Positions 55,636 through 64,000 of a stretch of DNA of 64,000 bases are shown one piece after another. The position numbers were made by a program, and so were the translations under genes. The stretch spans positions 39,141-103,140 of the forward strand of contig JAGYLB010000114.1 of the NCBI GenBank assembly GCA_018401055.1. Direction: 5' to 3'. The stretch comes from Roseicyclus sp. (GTDB taxonomy: Bacteria; Pseudomonadota; Alphaproteobacteria; Rhodobacterales; Rhodobacteraceae). Each line of letters begins with the position of its first letter. Position 1 is the first letter of the stretch. Below the pieces are notes generated by a model. The model searched no databases, was not told the origin of the DNA, and saw only the letters and a program-made list of their open reading frames with translations.

Positions 55636-56361
55636 TCAGTTCCCCTCCAGCCGGTTTTCGAAAAGCGTCGACCGCCGCCCGCGCAGCACGATGTCAAAGC
55701 GGTAGGCAAGACTGTCGAGCGGGATGGATGCGTTCATGTCGAGCCGGGCGATCAGCGCATCGACGGCATCGGCATCCGGGATGGTCTGCACGATGGGGCA
55801 AAGCGGGATCAGCGGATCGCCTTCGAAATAGAGCTGCGTGATGAGCCGCTGGCTGAACGATGCGCCGAACACGCTGAGGTGGATATGGGCGGGCCGCCAG
55901 TGGTTGATCTGGTTGCGCCACGGGTAGGCGCCGGGCTTGATGGTGCGGAAGAAATAATAGCCGTCGGCATCGGTGATGGTGCGCCCGCAGCCGCCGAAAT
56001 TGGGGTCGACGGGGGCAAGATAGGTATCCTTCTTATGGCGATAGCGCCCGCCCGCGTTGGCCTGCCACAATTCCACCAAGGTATGGGGCACGGGGCGCGC
56101 GTTTTCATCCAAGACCCGGCCATGCAAGATGATGCGCTCGCCGATGGGATCGCCGGTGGTGACGTAATTCTTGATCAGGTCATGATCCAGCGGGCCGATA
56201 TCGGAATGACCGAAGGTGGGGCCAGTGATCTCGCTCACCGTCTGCTCAAGACTGATGCGCGCAAGCCGCGGGCTGCGCGCCACAGAGGTCTTGTAGGCGG
56301 GCGTCAGCGCGGGCGGGTGCCGGTTCGGGTCGCGCTGGTAGTATTCGGCGGGCGGTTTCAT
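55636..56361 (-). CDS. pcaH: Protocatechuate 3,4-dioxygenase, beta subunit
   Basis: The 241-residue catalytic subunit has the iron ligands: tyrosines in [11 protein letters not shown] and [23 protein letters not shown], with the two histidines in the latter motif (HWRPAHIH). The WQANAGGRY motif lies just before them. It overlaps the pcaC stop by four bases and precedes pcaG, so subunits are made in equal amounts. The frame is intact. Confidence 0.95.
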   Translation of the reverse strand: MKPPAEYYQRDPNRHPPALTPAYKTSVARSPRLARISLEQTVSEITGPTFGHSDIGPLDHDLIKNYVTTGDPIGERIILHGRVLDENARPVPHTLVELWQANAGGRYRHKKDTYLAPVDPNFGGCGRTITDADGYYFFRTIKPGAYPWRNQINHWRPAHIHLSVFGASFSQRLITQLYFEGDPLIPLCPIVQTIPDADAVDALIARLDMNASIPLDSLAYRFDIVLRGRRSTLFENRLEGN

Positions 56362-56738
56362 CGCTGATCCTCCATCTCGGCCAGTGTCGCCTTGGCCAGC
56401 TTGATCGCGTGGTTGGCCTTGGGCACGCCTGCGTAGATCGCAACATGCAAGAAGGCTTGCATGATGTCATCAGGGCTGGCCCCGGTGCGGGCTGTGGCGC
56501 GAATGTGCATCGGGATTTCCTCGAAATTGCCGGTCGCGGCCAGCAGCGCCAGCGTCAGCATCGACCGTTCGCGCAGGCTGATCGTGTCATCGGACCAGAC
56601 CGTGCCCCACGCGCCTTCGGTGATCAAGGATTGGAAGGGCGTGTCGAAATCGGTGCGCGCGGCCTCGGCGCGGTCGACATGGGCATCGCCCAGCACCGCG
56701 CGGCGGGTGGCCATGCCTTGGATGTAGCGGTCGGTCAT
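56358..56738 (-). CDS. pcaC: 4-carboxymuconolactone decarboxylase
   Basis: The 126-residue CMD-type protein decarboxylates gamma-carboxymuconolactone to the enol-lactone. [22 protein letters not shown] and [35 protein letters not shown] are diagnostic; the last contains the catalytic His. The start [18 protein letters not shown] at 56738 fits relatives; upstream sequence to 56780 has no family match. It follows pobA by 22 bases and overlaps pcaH. A pcaD or pcaB gene is not in the window. Confidence 0.92.
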   Translation of the reverse strand: MTDRYIQGMATRRAVLGDAHVDRAEAARTDFDTPFQSLITEGAWGTVWSDDTISLRERSMLTLALLAATGNFEEIPMHIRATARTGASPDDIMQAFLHVAIYAGVPKANHAIKLAKATLAEMEDQR

Positions 56739-56760
56739 CGGCAGGGTCCTTTTTGTGGGC

Positions 56761-57930
56761 TCAATAGGGCAAACCGACATAGTTTTCGGCCATCGCCTGT
56801 TGGGCGGCGCGGTTGGAGCGCAGGAATTCCAGCTCGGCCACCTGAATGCGCAGATCGAAATCCGACTGGTCGGGATAGTGGTGCATCAGGCTGGAGAACC
56901 ACCAGCTGAAGCGTTCCACTTTCCACACGCGGGCCAGCGCCTTTGCGGAATAGCTGTCGATGCCGTCAGTCGCGCCGGTCTCGTAGAATTGGCGCAGGCC
57001 CGTATAGAGGTAATGAACATCGGAGGCGGCCGTATTCAGCCCCTTGGCCCCTGTGGGCGGCACGATATGGGCGGCGTCGCCGCACAGGAACAAGCGGCCC
57101 CAGCGCATCGGTTCGGTCACGAAGGACCTGAGCGGCGCGATGGATTTCTCGATCGAGGGGCCAGTGACCAGATTGGCAGCCTGATCGGCGGGAATGCGGC
57201 GCTTGAGTTCTTGCCAGAACGCGTCATCGCTCCAGTCCTCGGCTTTGTCGGTAAGCGGACACTGGATGTAATAGCGGCTGAGCGTCGGGTTGCGCATGGA
57301 ACACAGCGCAAAGCCGCGCGGGGAATTGGCGTAGATAAGCTCCTCGTTCACCGGCGGAGTTTCCGACAGGATGCCAAGCCAGCCGAAGGGATAGACCTTT
57401 TCATATTCGCGGCGCACATCGCGCGGGATGGTCTGGCGGCTGACGCCGTGAAACCCGTCGCATCCGGCGACGAAATCGCAATCGATGCGGCGCGCCTCGC
57501 CCGCGACACTATAGGTGACATGGGGCGTGTCGGTGTCGGCACCGTGGATCACCACATCATCAACATTGAATTCGATCGGGCCGCCCGACGCCTCGCGCGC
57601 GTCGTAAAGATCGCGGGTCACCTCGGTCTGGCCGTAGACCATGACGGGCGTGCCGGTCAGCTCGCTGAAACCGAGGCGGAACATCTCGTCACCATAAGAG
57701 ATCAGCGTGCCGTGATGGGGGTGGCCTTGGGCATGCAGACGGTCGGCGCAACCGGCCTCGTCCATCAGGCGCACAAGGCCCTGTTCCAGAACGCCCGCGC
57801 GGATGCGCGACAGAACATAATCCTTGGTCTTGCGTTCCAGCATGACGCTGTCGATGCCACGCTTGTGCAACAGCTGCGCCAGCAACAGGCCAGAGGGCCC
57901 ACCCCCGATGATGGCGACTTGCGTCTTCAT
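56761..57930 (-). CDS. pobA: 4-hydroxybenzoate 3-monooxygenase
   Basis: The 389-residue FAD monooxygenase converts 4-hydroxybenzoate to protocatechuate with NADPH and O2. AIIGGGPSGLLLAQLL is the FAD-binding start, CDGFHGVSRQTIP the middle DG motif, and FLCGDAAHIVPPTGAKGLN the second FAD motif. The length of 389 to 394 is exact for PobA. It heads the minus-strand operon pobA-pcaC-pcaH-pcaG-BKACE and is divergent from a LysR gene. The frame is intact. Confidence 0.95.
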   Translation of the reverse strand: MKTQVAIIGGGPSGLLLAQLLHKRGIDSVMLERKTKDYVLSRIRAGVLEQGLVRLMDEAGCADRLHAQGHPHHGTLISYGDEMFRLGFSELTGTPVMVYGQTEVTRDLYDAREASGGPIEFNVDDVVIHGADTDTPHVTYSVAGEARRIDCDFVAGCDGFHGVSRQTIPRDVRREYEKVYPFGWLGILSETPPVNEELIYANSPRGFALCSMRNPTLSRYYIQCPLTDKAEDWSDDAFWQELKRRIPADQAANLVTGPSIEKSIAPLRSFVTEPMRWGRLFLCGDAAHIVPPTGAKGLNTAASDVHYLYTGLRQFYETGATDGIDSYSAKALARVWKVERFSWWFSSLMHHYPDQSDFDLRIQVAELEFLRSNRAAQQAMAENYVGLPY

Positions 57931-58027
57931 GCTGTCCCTTCCCCCCCTAAGCGGCCTAAGCTTCGCATGTTGACTTGGGCAAGAAAAATGAAGATTTGTC
58001 GTTTTTGATTATCAAAATAGGCAAGTC

Positions 58028-58949
58028 ATGGATCGGCGGATCAAGTTCCGGCATCTGGAGGCGTTTAGCGCCATCGCGCGGGCGGGCAGTCTGAAACAGG
58101 CGGCGGAGCAGTTGCACCTGACACAACCGGCGATGTCCAAGACGCTCAAGGAGCTGGAAGGCATTCTTGGCGTCAGTTTGATGGAACGAGGCCGCGCCGG
58201 GATTGCGCTGACCGAACAGGGCGGCATCTTTCTGCAATTCGCCGAACAAAGCACCGCCGCGCTGCGCCACGGGTTGCGCAGTGTGCGTGCGGGCGGGCCT
58301 GCGGGGTCGCGGCTGCGGATCGGGGGGTTGCCCAGCGTCGCATCGACCCTGTTACCTGCCGCCGTGCTGGCCTTTGTCCGCGACAATCCCGATACCGCGC
58401 TGGAACTGCACGAGGGCACGCATGAGGATATGACCGGGCGGCTCAGGTCAGGGCGGCTGGATCTGGTGGTCGGGCGGTTGGGGCGGCCGCAGACGATGCG
58501 GGGCTGGTGTTCCGCCAACTCTATTCCGAGGCGGTGGTGGTGGTGACGGCCCCGGGCGGTCTGGCTGCAAGCGTCACCCGGTTCGAGGATCTGGATCGGT
58601 TTCGCGTGCTCTATCCGCCTGCCGATGCCGCCATCCGGCCGCTGGTCGCGCGCATGTTGATCGCGCGCGGCGTGCCCTTGTTCGGGAACCGGATCGAGAC
58701 GGCCTCCGCCGCGATCGGGCGGGCGCTTGTGCTGGCCGATCAAGCGACGGTCTGGATCATCAGCGCGGTGTGGTGGCGCAAGATCTGGCCGAGGGGCGTC
58801 TGGTCGCGCTCGACATCGACACGGCGCCGACATTGGGCGCGGTGGGTGTGATGAGCCTTGCCGACGAGGTGCCATCGGCCGCCGCGCGGGCCTTCAGCCG
58901 CGCGCTGGACCGGGTGGCAACGGATCAAAAGCACTTCACCGGCGGATAG
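58028..58949 (+). CDS. pcaQ: PcaQ-like LysR-family regulator (two frameshifts)
   Basis: The N-terminal helix-turn-helix RIKFRHLEAFSAIARAGSLKQAAEQLHLTQPAMSKTLKELEGILG is that of PcaQ-type LysR proteins, which activate pca genes with beta-carboxymuconate-type inducers. The effector domain has RLRIGGLPSVASTLLPAAVL, TALELHEGTHEDM, and, in other frames, FRQLYSEAVVVVTAPGGLA and VAQDLAEGRLVALDIDTAP. Frame changes are near 58502 and 58765; the last frame stops at 58947-58949. About 306 residues when repaired. Divergence from pobA fits its regulatory role. A pob-specific regulator is the alternative. Confidence 0.85.
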
Positions 58950-59047
58950 CGCCTTGCGCCATCACATTGTGGTGCATCGCGCAAAGGTGGATGGACGGGC
59001 CGGGTACGGTCAGGCTCAGATCGGGGCACATCCCTTGGACCCGAGCC

Positions 59048-59974
59048 ATGACACGCGACCGAAATTCCATCGCCGATCTTGCGCTCGACCGGATCGGGCG
59101 GCGGCTGGCGCGCAGGCTCAATGATCCGGTTTCGGGGTATCGGCCCTACACGCCCTCGGATTTTCCGACGCTGTGCCGCGTGCTGCGCCCCGGTGATGTG
59201 GTGCTGGTCGAAGGCGGGGCCAAGATCTCGACGGCGATCAAGTATCTGACGCAATCGACGTGGTCGCATGCAGCGATGTATGTGGGCGGAGGGTCAGGGG
59301 CCTGTGACGGAAGCGGGCGGCACGATCTGGTCGAGGTCAATCTGGGCGAGGGCTGCGTTTCTGCCCCGCTGTCCAAATACGCCAGCTACAACACCCGCAT
59401 CTGCCGCCCCGTGGGCCTGTCCGATGCGGAACGGGCGGCGGTCGCGAGCTTCATGGTCGCGCGGATCGGTGTCCGATATGATATGCGCAACATCTTTGAC
59501 CTGATGCGGTATTTCCTGCCCCAGCCCCCAGTGCCTGTGCGCTGGCGGCGGCGGATGCTGGCCTTCGGCTCGGGCGATCCGACGCGCGCGATCTGTTCGT
59601 CGCTCATCGCGCAGGCCTTTCAATCCGTGCGCTACCCGATCTTGCCCGATGTCACCACCATCGAGACTGGAACCGGGTCGCGCGCGACCCGGGCCGAAGT
59701 GCTCCACATCCGGCACCATTCGCTGTTCGCGCCGCGCGATTTCGACCTGTCGCCGTATTTCGAAATCGTGAAGCCGCATATCGCAGGCGGGTTCGATCAT
59801 CGCGCGCTGGTCTGGGCCTCAGCGGCGGATCAGCCGCAAGGCAAAGACGGTCAGCACGATGGTGGCCGACCCAGCGATGCCGAACCAGCCGAAATACCAC
59901 ATGCGCCCGGCCAGCGCGTCCTCGGCGAAAGAGGCGCTGAAGGCCTGCTTGCCCCATACAGCACTGAGCGATGA
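59048..59974 (+). CDS. Permuted papain-like (YiiX/NlpC-P60 type) protein
   Basis: The sequence LRPGDVVLVEGGAKISTAIKYLTQSTWSHAAMYVGG contains the conserved histidine of YiiX-like permuted papain-fold proteins. AICSSLIAQAFQSVRYPI carries the catalytic cysteine. Relatives act as amidases or lipases on cell-wall or lipid substrates. No signal peptide is present. The frame runs to 59974, but the last 50 residues (after HRALVWA) are low-complexity and lie antisense to the next gene, so the true end is probably near 59820 and a frame error is likely there. ATG at 59048 is the start. Confidence 0.75.
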   Translation: MTRDRNSIADLALDRIGRRLARRLNDPVSGYRPYTPSDFPTLCRVLRPGDVVLVEGGAKISTAIKYLTQSTWSHAAMYVGGGSGACDGSGRHDLVEVNLGEGCVSAPLSKYASYNTRICRPVGLSDAERAAVASFMVARIGVRYDMRNIFDLMRYFLPQPPVPVRWRRRMLAFGSGDPTRAICSSLIAQAFQSVRYPILPDVTTIETGTGSRATRAEVLHIRHHSLFAPRDFDLSPYFEIVKPHIAGGFDHRALVWASAADQPQGKDGQHDGGRPSDAEPAEIPHAPGQRVLGERGAEGLLAPYSTER

Positions 59975-60208
59975 CAAGGTCAGCGTCAGCGCCGCGACAA
60001 GGCCGATGGGGACGGCACGCAGGCCGGTGAACCGCAGCACCGCGTACAGGACAAGACCGCCGCCCGCGCCGATCAGGCCGGTCTGGACCGCCCACCACGG
60101 ATGCGCGCCCAGCGCTTGAGCAGCCCCCGCAAGCGTGGCCGCGCCAAGGATGAGACCGGCGCCGACAGTGATGGCGATCTCGGCCCAGAAGGCTGGAATG
60201 GGGGTCAT
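59819..60208 (-). CDS. Four-helix membrane protein of unknown function
   Basis: The 129-residue protein has four predicted membrane helices (ITVGAGLILGAATLAGAAQAL, TGLIGAGGGLVLYAVLRFTG, PIGLVAALTLTLSSLSAVWG, and FGIAGSATIVLTVFALRLI). No named family was recognised. It starts five bases after the DUF3179 gene ends, so the two are probably co-transcribed. It may be its membrane partner. The frame is intact and the ATG is preceded by no strong Shine-Dalgarno. Confidence 0.7.
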   Translation of the reverse strand: MTPIPAFWAEIAITVGAGLILGAATLAGAAQALGAHPWWAVQTGLIGAGGGLVLYAVLRFTGLRAVPIGLVAALTLTLSSLSAVWGKQAFSASFAEDALAGRMWYFGWFGIAGSATIVLTVFALRLIRR

Positions 60209-60213
60209 GGCGG

Positions 60214-61209
60214 TCAGTTCCCCAGCATCCAGCGCCCATCCGGATGAAAGGCGTGAAAGGCAAAGGCAAAGGGGATGTCATGCGCCACATCGCGCCCCGC
60301 GCGGTCGCGCACTCGGACATTCCCGACCTCGCGCCCCTCCCCGATGGCCGTTGTATCGAGCGCAGAGGCCTGGCCTTCGGTCCAGGTCAGGGTCACGCCT
60401 GCCTCGGTGATCGTGCCCACCCGGGAAAGCCGCGTCATGGGCCATGCACGGTCGCCCACACGCACCACGCGTTCGAGCGGGGGGATGCCATGCGGCGGGT
60501 CTTCGCCGGAATAGAGGAAGGGGCGGGTGGTATCGTAGTTACGGTAGGGGTTGGTGCCATGGGCGCGGCGCCAGTCAGGCTCCCGCATCACCAGCCCGTC
60601 GGGATGGGCTGTGCGAAAGGCGGCCCAGCTTTCCATCCATGCGGGCAACTGAGTCAACTCGCCCCCCGTCATGGCGCCCGCGATGCCCTGCCCCGTCGCC
60701 TGTTGCCACCAGCTTTCCGTCTGGTGGTCATACATGATCATGTCGGAATGGCGCAAAAGGCCCGAGACGCCAAAGGTATGCGCCTGTCCGTCCAGCCGCG
60801 CGTCGAAGACCATGCCGGTGTTGCACAAAGGGCAGAATGTGACGGCGATGGGCAGGCCGTCGACCACGTCATTCACGATCTCATGCCACATCAGGTAGCG
60901 GATCGGATAGGCGCGGGCCGGGCCATTCGCGGGCTGGTAGGTCATCACCGGCTCGCGGTCGTCAAGGCCACGCTCGCGGCTTGCAGGGCCGAAGCTCGGG
61001 TCCATGATCGCGGGGATGCCGTCGCGCGGCGGGCCGCCCGAGATGACCTCGGACAGATCGGACGGGAAAGGCGGGGTGAAATCGGTCTGCGGCCAGTCCC
61101 CGGCGAAGCGGTTGGTCTGCGCCGGGGCGGCGGTGGCCGCCAGCGACAGGGCCAGCGCAAGGACGGCGAGGGACAGCGTGACCTTGCGGCCGCGAGCGTT
61201 TGTGAACAT
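60214..61209 (-). CDS. Exported DUF3179-domain protein
   Basis: The 331-residue protein has an N-terminal signal peptide (KVTLSLAVLALALSLAATAAPAQ) and a DUF3179 domain: YPIRYLMWHEIVNDVVDGLPIAVTFCPLCNTGMVFD, where the CPLCNTG motif is diagnostic, and FGVSGLLRHSDMIMYDHQTESWWQQ. The CxxC cysteines may bind metal or haem, but the function of the family is not known. It is co-oriented with the following membrane gene and with upstream small-protein and stress genes. The frame is intact. Confidence 0.87.
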   Translation of the reverse strand: MFTNARGRKVTLSLAVLALALSLAATAAPAQTNRFAGDWPQTDFTPPFPSDLSEVISGGPPRDGIPAIMDPSFGPASRERGLDDREPVMTYQPANGPARAYPIRYLMWHEIVNDVVDGLPIAVTFCPLCNTGMVFDARLDGQAHTFGVSGLLRHSDMIMYDHQTESWWQQATGQGIAGAMTGGELTQLPAWMESWAAFRTAHPDGLVMREPDWRRAHGTNPYRNYDTTRPFLYSGEDPPHGIPPLERVVRVGDRAWPMTRLSRVGTITEAGVTLTWTEGQASALDTTAIGEGREVGNVRVRDRAGRDVAHDIPFAFAFHAFHPDGRWMLGN

Positions 61210-61314
61210 GGGCGATCCTCCTGCGCGGGGAGAACAGCGGTGGTTGCTGCGCGCAGGGCGGGCCCGGTTTCGCAGCTCCGGTCTCGGGCAGGTGTGACGC
61301 CCCGTGAGGTCGCG

Positions 61315-61777
61315 TTATTGCAAGGTCGCATCGACCTCGATCACGGTGCGGCCATCATCACCAGGTGACGCCCGCGACGATCTTGGCGTTGGTGATGCCC
61401 CGGCCCGAGAATTCGATCGAGCGTTCCAGCAGATCATCGGCGCCCTGATCGATGGGAAAGCCCCCGTCGCGCAGCGCCGCTTCCCATGTCTCGAACAGGG
61501 CGTCGACATCGGCACCCGTTGAAAACGAGAACATGCGAACGGTCGACCCGATCTCCCGATCGGTCAGCAAGATGGCATCGGCAGGCACCTCGAGGATCGT
61601 GGGAACCCAATCCTGCGTCCATGCCTCGATCCGGTCCTGTGCGTGAAGCAGGGCTGTGGCGGAAAACACGAGTATGGCGGCCAAGACCGCGTCGCGCCGT
61701 GGGAAGGCAGGAGGCGGCGGATCGTGAGGCGACAGCGCGGGGAACGGGTGGGCGGGTGTGGCAAGGGCATATGTCAT
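61315..61777 (-). CDS. Small exported or membrane-anchored protein of unknown function (one frameshift)
   Basis: The protein starts at 61777 (MTYALATPAHPF) with a hydrophobic stretch RRDAVLAAILVFSATALLHAQ around residue 30 that could be a signal anchor, then DRIEAWTQDWVPTILEVPAD and STVRMFSFSTGADVDALFETW. The frame stops at 61358; one-base repair near 61365 gives SPGDDGRTVIEVDATLQ and a stop at 61315. No family was recognised. It follows the universal stress gene on the same strand and precedes DUF3179, 105 bases further on. Confidence 0.55.
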
Positions 61778-61855
61778 GCTGCATAGGCTAACCCGTCGCC
61801 GGCTGAGGTCAAACCGCTCGGCGAAGTCTTGCCCGTCGCGGCAGCATTCAGCGCA

Positions 61856-62720
61856 TCAAGACAACAGCACCTGCGTGACCGGACCATTTCGCCGGTCGAG
61901 CCGATCACAAGGCTCCGGATGCGCGAATGGCCATAGGCGCCCATCACCAGCATGTCGAAGCCGTCACCGTACCGACCAGCTTGCCCAGCGCCGTTCATCG
62001 GGCCGACTCGCGGACAGGACCGAGGTGTCCGGCGATCGGTACACCGGCGGCGCTGCCCGAGGCAGCGCCCGCGCATCCTCCAGCCCCTTGCGGGTCTCGG
62101 GGGTGTCGGCGCCGACAGTCACCACCGTCACCGACAGGCCCGCGAACAATGGGCTACGGGCGATATGGTCGACCGCCTTCATCGCGGAACGGCCGCCATC
62201 ATAGGCGACCAGCACCTTTTCGATGGGCCGGAAGGCGCGCGAGGCGACGAAAACCGGCCGGTGAGCGGCGCGCACGATGCGTTCGAGGTTGGAGCCAAGG
62301 TGGCCGGTGGCGAAATCCGCATCCTCGCCGCGCTTGCCGATCAAGATGACGCGGGCGTCCTCCTCGATCTCGGCGATGGCTTCGACCACGTCGCCATGGC
62401 GCAGGCGGGTGGTGATTTCGGTCACGCCGTCCTGATCGACGATGGCGCGCGCATCTTCAAGGATGGCGCGGCCCCGCTGGCCCACGAGCTTGGCGCGCTG
62501 CGCGTCCAGCTCGGCCAGTTCTTCCATGCAGCTGCGTGCGCGCGCCCAGCCGGATCGCGCCCGAGAGGTCAGTGCTTCTCCGTGCCCTCGCGCCTCGGCC
62601 CAGCACATGGATCAATTCCGACCGGCGTGCTCGCGTGCGCTGCGCGATCCAGGCGGCGTGGTGGCAGACGCTTTCGGAATAGATGGAGCCGTCCACAAGG
62701 GCGATGATCTTGTCCGTCAT
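61856..62720 (-). CDS. Tandem-domain universal stress protein (several frameshifts)
   Basis: The repaired protein has about 287 residues, two UspA domains. Domain 1 begins MTDKIIALVDGSIYSESVCHHAAWIA and ends GDVVEAIAEIEEDARVILIGKRGE. Domain 2 begins RPIEKVLVAYDGGRSAMKAV and ends FDMLVMGAYGHSRIRSLVIGS, TGEMVRS, VLLS in a final frame with stop at 61856. The ATP-binding loop GxxGHSR is present in domain 2. Frame changes are near 62660-62560, 62020 and 61885-61900. It starts 16 bases after the SulP transporter gene ends, which suggests one transcript. Confidence 0.8.
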
Positions 62721-62736
62721 GGGTTCGTTCCTCCAC

Positions 62737-64000
62737 TCAATGGCCCATCAGCTTGTCCATGGCGCCCGGCTTGTCATGGATGGCAAGCTTGTCGACCAGC
62801 GTTTCCGTGGCTTCGTTCATGCCCACCACCTCGACCTCGGCGCCGTCGCGGCGGAATTTCAGGATCGCCATGTCAAGCGCCTGCACCGAACTGAAATATC
62901 CCAGATATGGGCCGCGGCTGACGTCGATCACGACATGCTCGGGCGCCTCCTTGAAGTCGAAGGCATTCATGAAATCCTCGACCGAGCCGTAAAAAAGCTG
63001 CCCCTCGACATGGTAGGTGCGCAGGCGGCCGTCGGGGCTGATCTCGGTCCGAACGGTGAAAAGCTGCGCGATCTTTCCGGCAAAGAAGATGCCGGACAGC
63101 AGCACGCCAACCAGCACCCCGATGGCGAGGTTGTGGGTCCAGACCACGGTGGCGACTGTCGCCAGCATCACGATGGAAGACGATCGCGGATGCACCGCAA
63201 GGTTCGTGATCGAGGACCATGAGAAGGTGCCGATCGAGACCATGATCATGATCGCCACCAGCGCGGGCATGGGGATGATGCTGACCAGATCGCCCAGATC
63301 CCACGACGAGGATCAGCAGGAACACCCCGGCGACAAAGCACGACAGCCGCCCGCGCCCACCCGATTTCACGTTGATGATCGACTGCCCGATCATGGCGCA
63401 GCCCGCCATGCCGCCGATGAAGCCGGTGGCGGTGTTGGCCAGCCCCTGGCCGATGCATTCCTGATTGCGGTTCGATTTCGTGTCGGTCAGGTCGTCGACG
63501 ATGTTCTGCGTCATCAGGCTTTCCAGCAGGCCCACGACGGCGACCGCGACCGAATAGGGCAAGATGATCTGCAGCGTCTCGAAATTCAGCGGGATGTCGG
63601 GGATCAGGAAGACCGGCAGCGTGTCGGGCAGCGCGCCCATGTCGCCCACGGTGCGCACGTCTAGGCCCATGGCGACGGTCAGCGCGGTCAGCACGACGAT
63701 GGTGACGAGCGGCGAGGGGATCGCCTTGGTGAGCAGCGGAAACAGGTAGATGATGGCAAGACCTGCCGCGACGAGGACATAGGTCAGCCATGTGACGTTG
63801 CGGGGGTCAAGCTCGGGCAGTTGCGCCATGAAGATCAGGATGGCGAGCGCGTTGACGAACCCCGTCATGACGGATTTCGAGACGTAGCGCATCACGAAGC
63901 CAAGCCTCAGCAGCCCCATGGCGATCTGCAACAGCCCCGCGAGCACCGTGGCGGCCAGCAGGTATTGCAGCCCGTGATCGCGCACCAGCGTCACCATCAA
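62737..64000 (-). CDS. SulP-family anion transporter with STAS domain (partial, one frameshift)
   Basis: The gene runs off the right edge; about 420 C-terminal residues are visible. Membrane parts of the SLC26/SulP type include [44 protein letters not shown] and [23 protein letters not shown]. The last 100 residues are a STAS domain ([23 protein letters not shown]). The frame changes near 63300, between LLILVVG and [16 protein letters not shown]. Such proteins carry sulfate, bicarbonate or dicarboxylates. The adjacent UspA gene on the same strand suggests a stress-linked unit. Confidence 0.87.

Noticed and set aside
57931..58027. Possible PcaQ operator between pobA and the LysR gene
   Set aside because: The gap is AT-rich near 58000 (TTTTTGATTATCAAAAT), but I could not find a convincing match to the ATAACC-N4-GGTTAT PcaQ box, so no site is annotated.
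1..64000. Search for tRNA, rRNA, riboswitch, insertion sequence, prophage or toxin-antitoxin genes
   Set aside because: No cloverleaf-like segment, transposase, integrase, phage structural gene or paired small toxin gene was recognised by eye. Small RNAs without sequence signatures cannot be excluded.

Overview
The window looks like chromosomal DNA of a Rhodobacterales (Roseobacter-group) alphaproteobacterium. The evidence is the high GC content and codon use, an alphaproteobacterial LexA box (GAAC-N7-GAAC), protocatechuate-branch aromatic genes, a SmoK/MalK-type polyol ABC system, Hint and RTX secreted proteins, and the D-glutamate pair dgcN/dgcA. No rRNA, tRNA, IS element, prophage or CRISPR array was recognised. 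About half of the roughly 65 genes are broken by single-base frame changes, several of them in G/C runs and several in housekeeping genes such as rnr. This looks more like an unpolished assembly than mass gene decay, so the broken genes are annotated over their reconstructed full span.

Region by region. 1-1789: tail of a cytochrome c/disulfide maturation locus (ccdA) and a drug/metabolite exporter. 1896-6386: an HU protein, then a coupled purine-salvage unit (adenine deaminase, an unknown protein, AMP nucleosidase). 6445-9317: sulfotransferase-like protein, exported MsrA, a small membrane protein with a Crp/Fnr-type regulator flanked by palindromes, and an unknown acidic protein. 9325-11999: two overlapping Hint-domain genes. 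12269-25610: housekeeping and cell-wall genes (dapE, dapD, rnr, lytic transglycosylase, mepA, LOG-family protein, UMF1 transporter, YggT) and an SOS-boxed orphan imuB. 25848-28423: a large RTX calcium-binding protein behind a relatively AT-rich leader. 28442-31269: a D-amino-acid operon (dgcN, dgcA, class IV transaminase).

34888-48097 is a polyol/pentitol utilisation locus. It holds a HAD phosphatase, a complete sugar ABC importer, a SorC-type regulator, xylulokinase, and a six-gene run joined by 4-base overlaps (xylitol-type dehydrogenase, SIS protein, SDR, ketose 3-epimerase, ribitol-type SDR, FGGY ribulokinase-like). Two of its promoter regions share the palindrome TACATTTGTA, the best candidate operator. 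Xylitol and ribitol oxidation to D-xylulose and D-ribulose, 3-epimerisation between them, and phosphorylation into the pentose phosphate pathway would account for most of these genes.

48094-54176 holds a GntR-controlled NMT1-type ABC importer divergent from a FAH-family hydrolase, a beta-hydroxyacid dehydrogenase and a TauE/SafE exporter; the substrate is unknown. 54173-58949 is a 4-hydroxybenzoate/protocatechuate cluster (pobA, pcaC, pcaH, pcaG, a BKACE enzyme, and a divergent pcaQ-like regulator). The right end carries a papain-like lipase/peptidase-fold protein, membrane and exported proteins of unknown role, a tandem universal stress protein, and a SulP anion transporter cut by the window edge.
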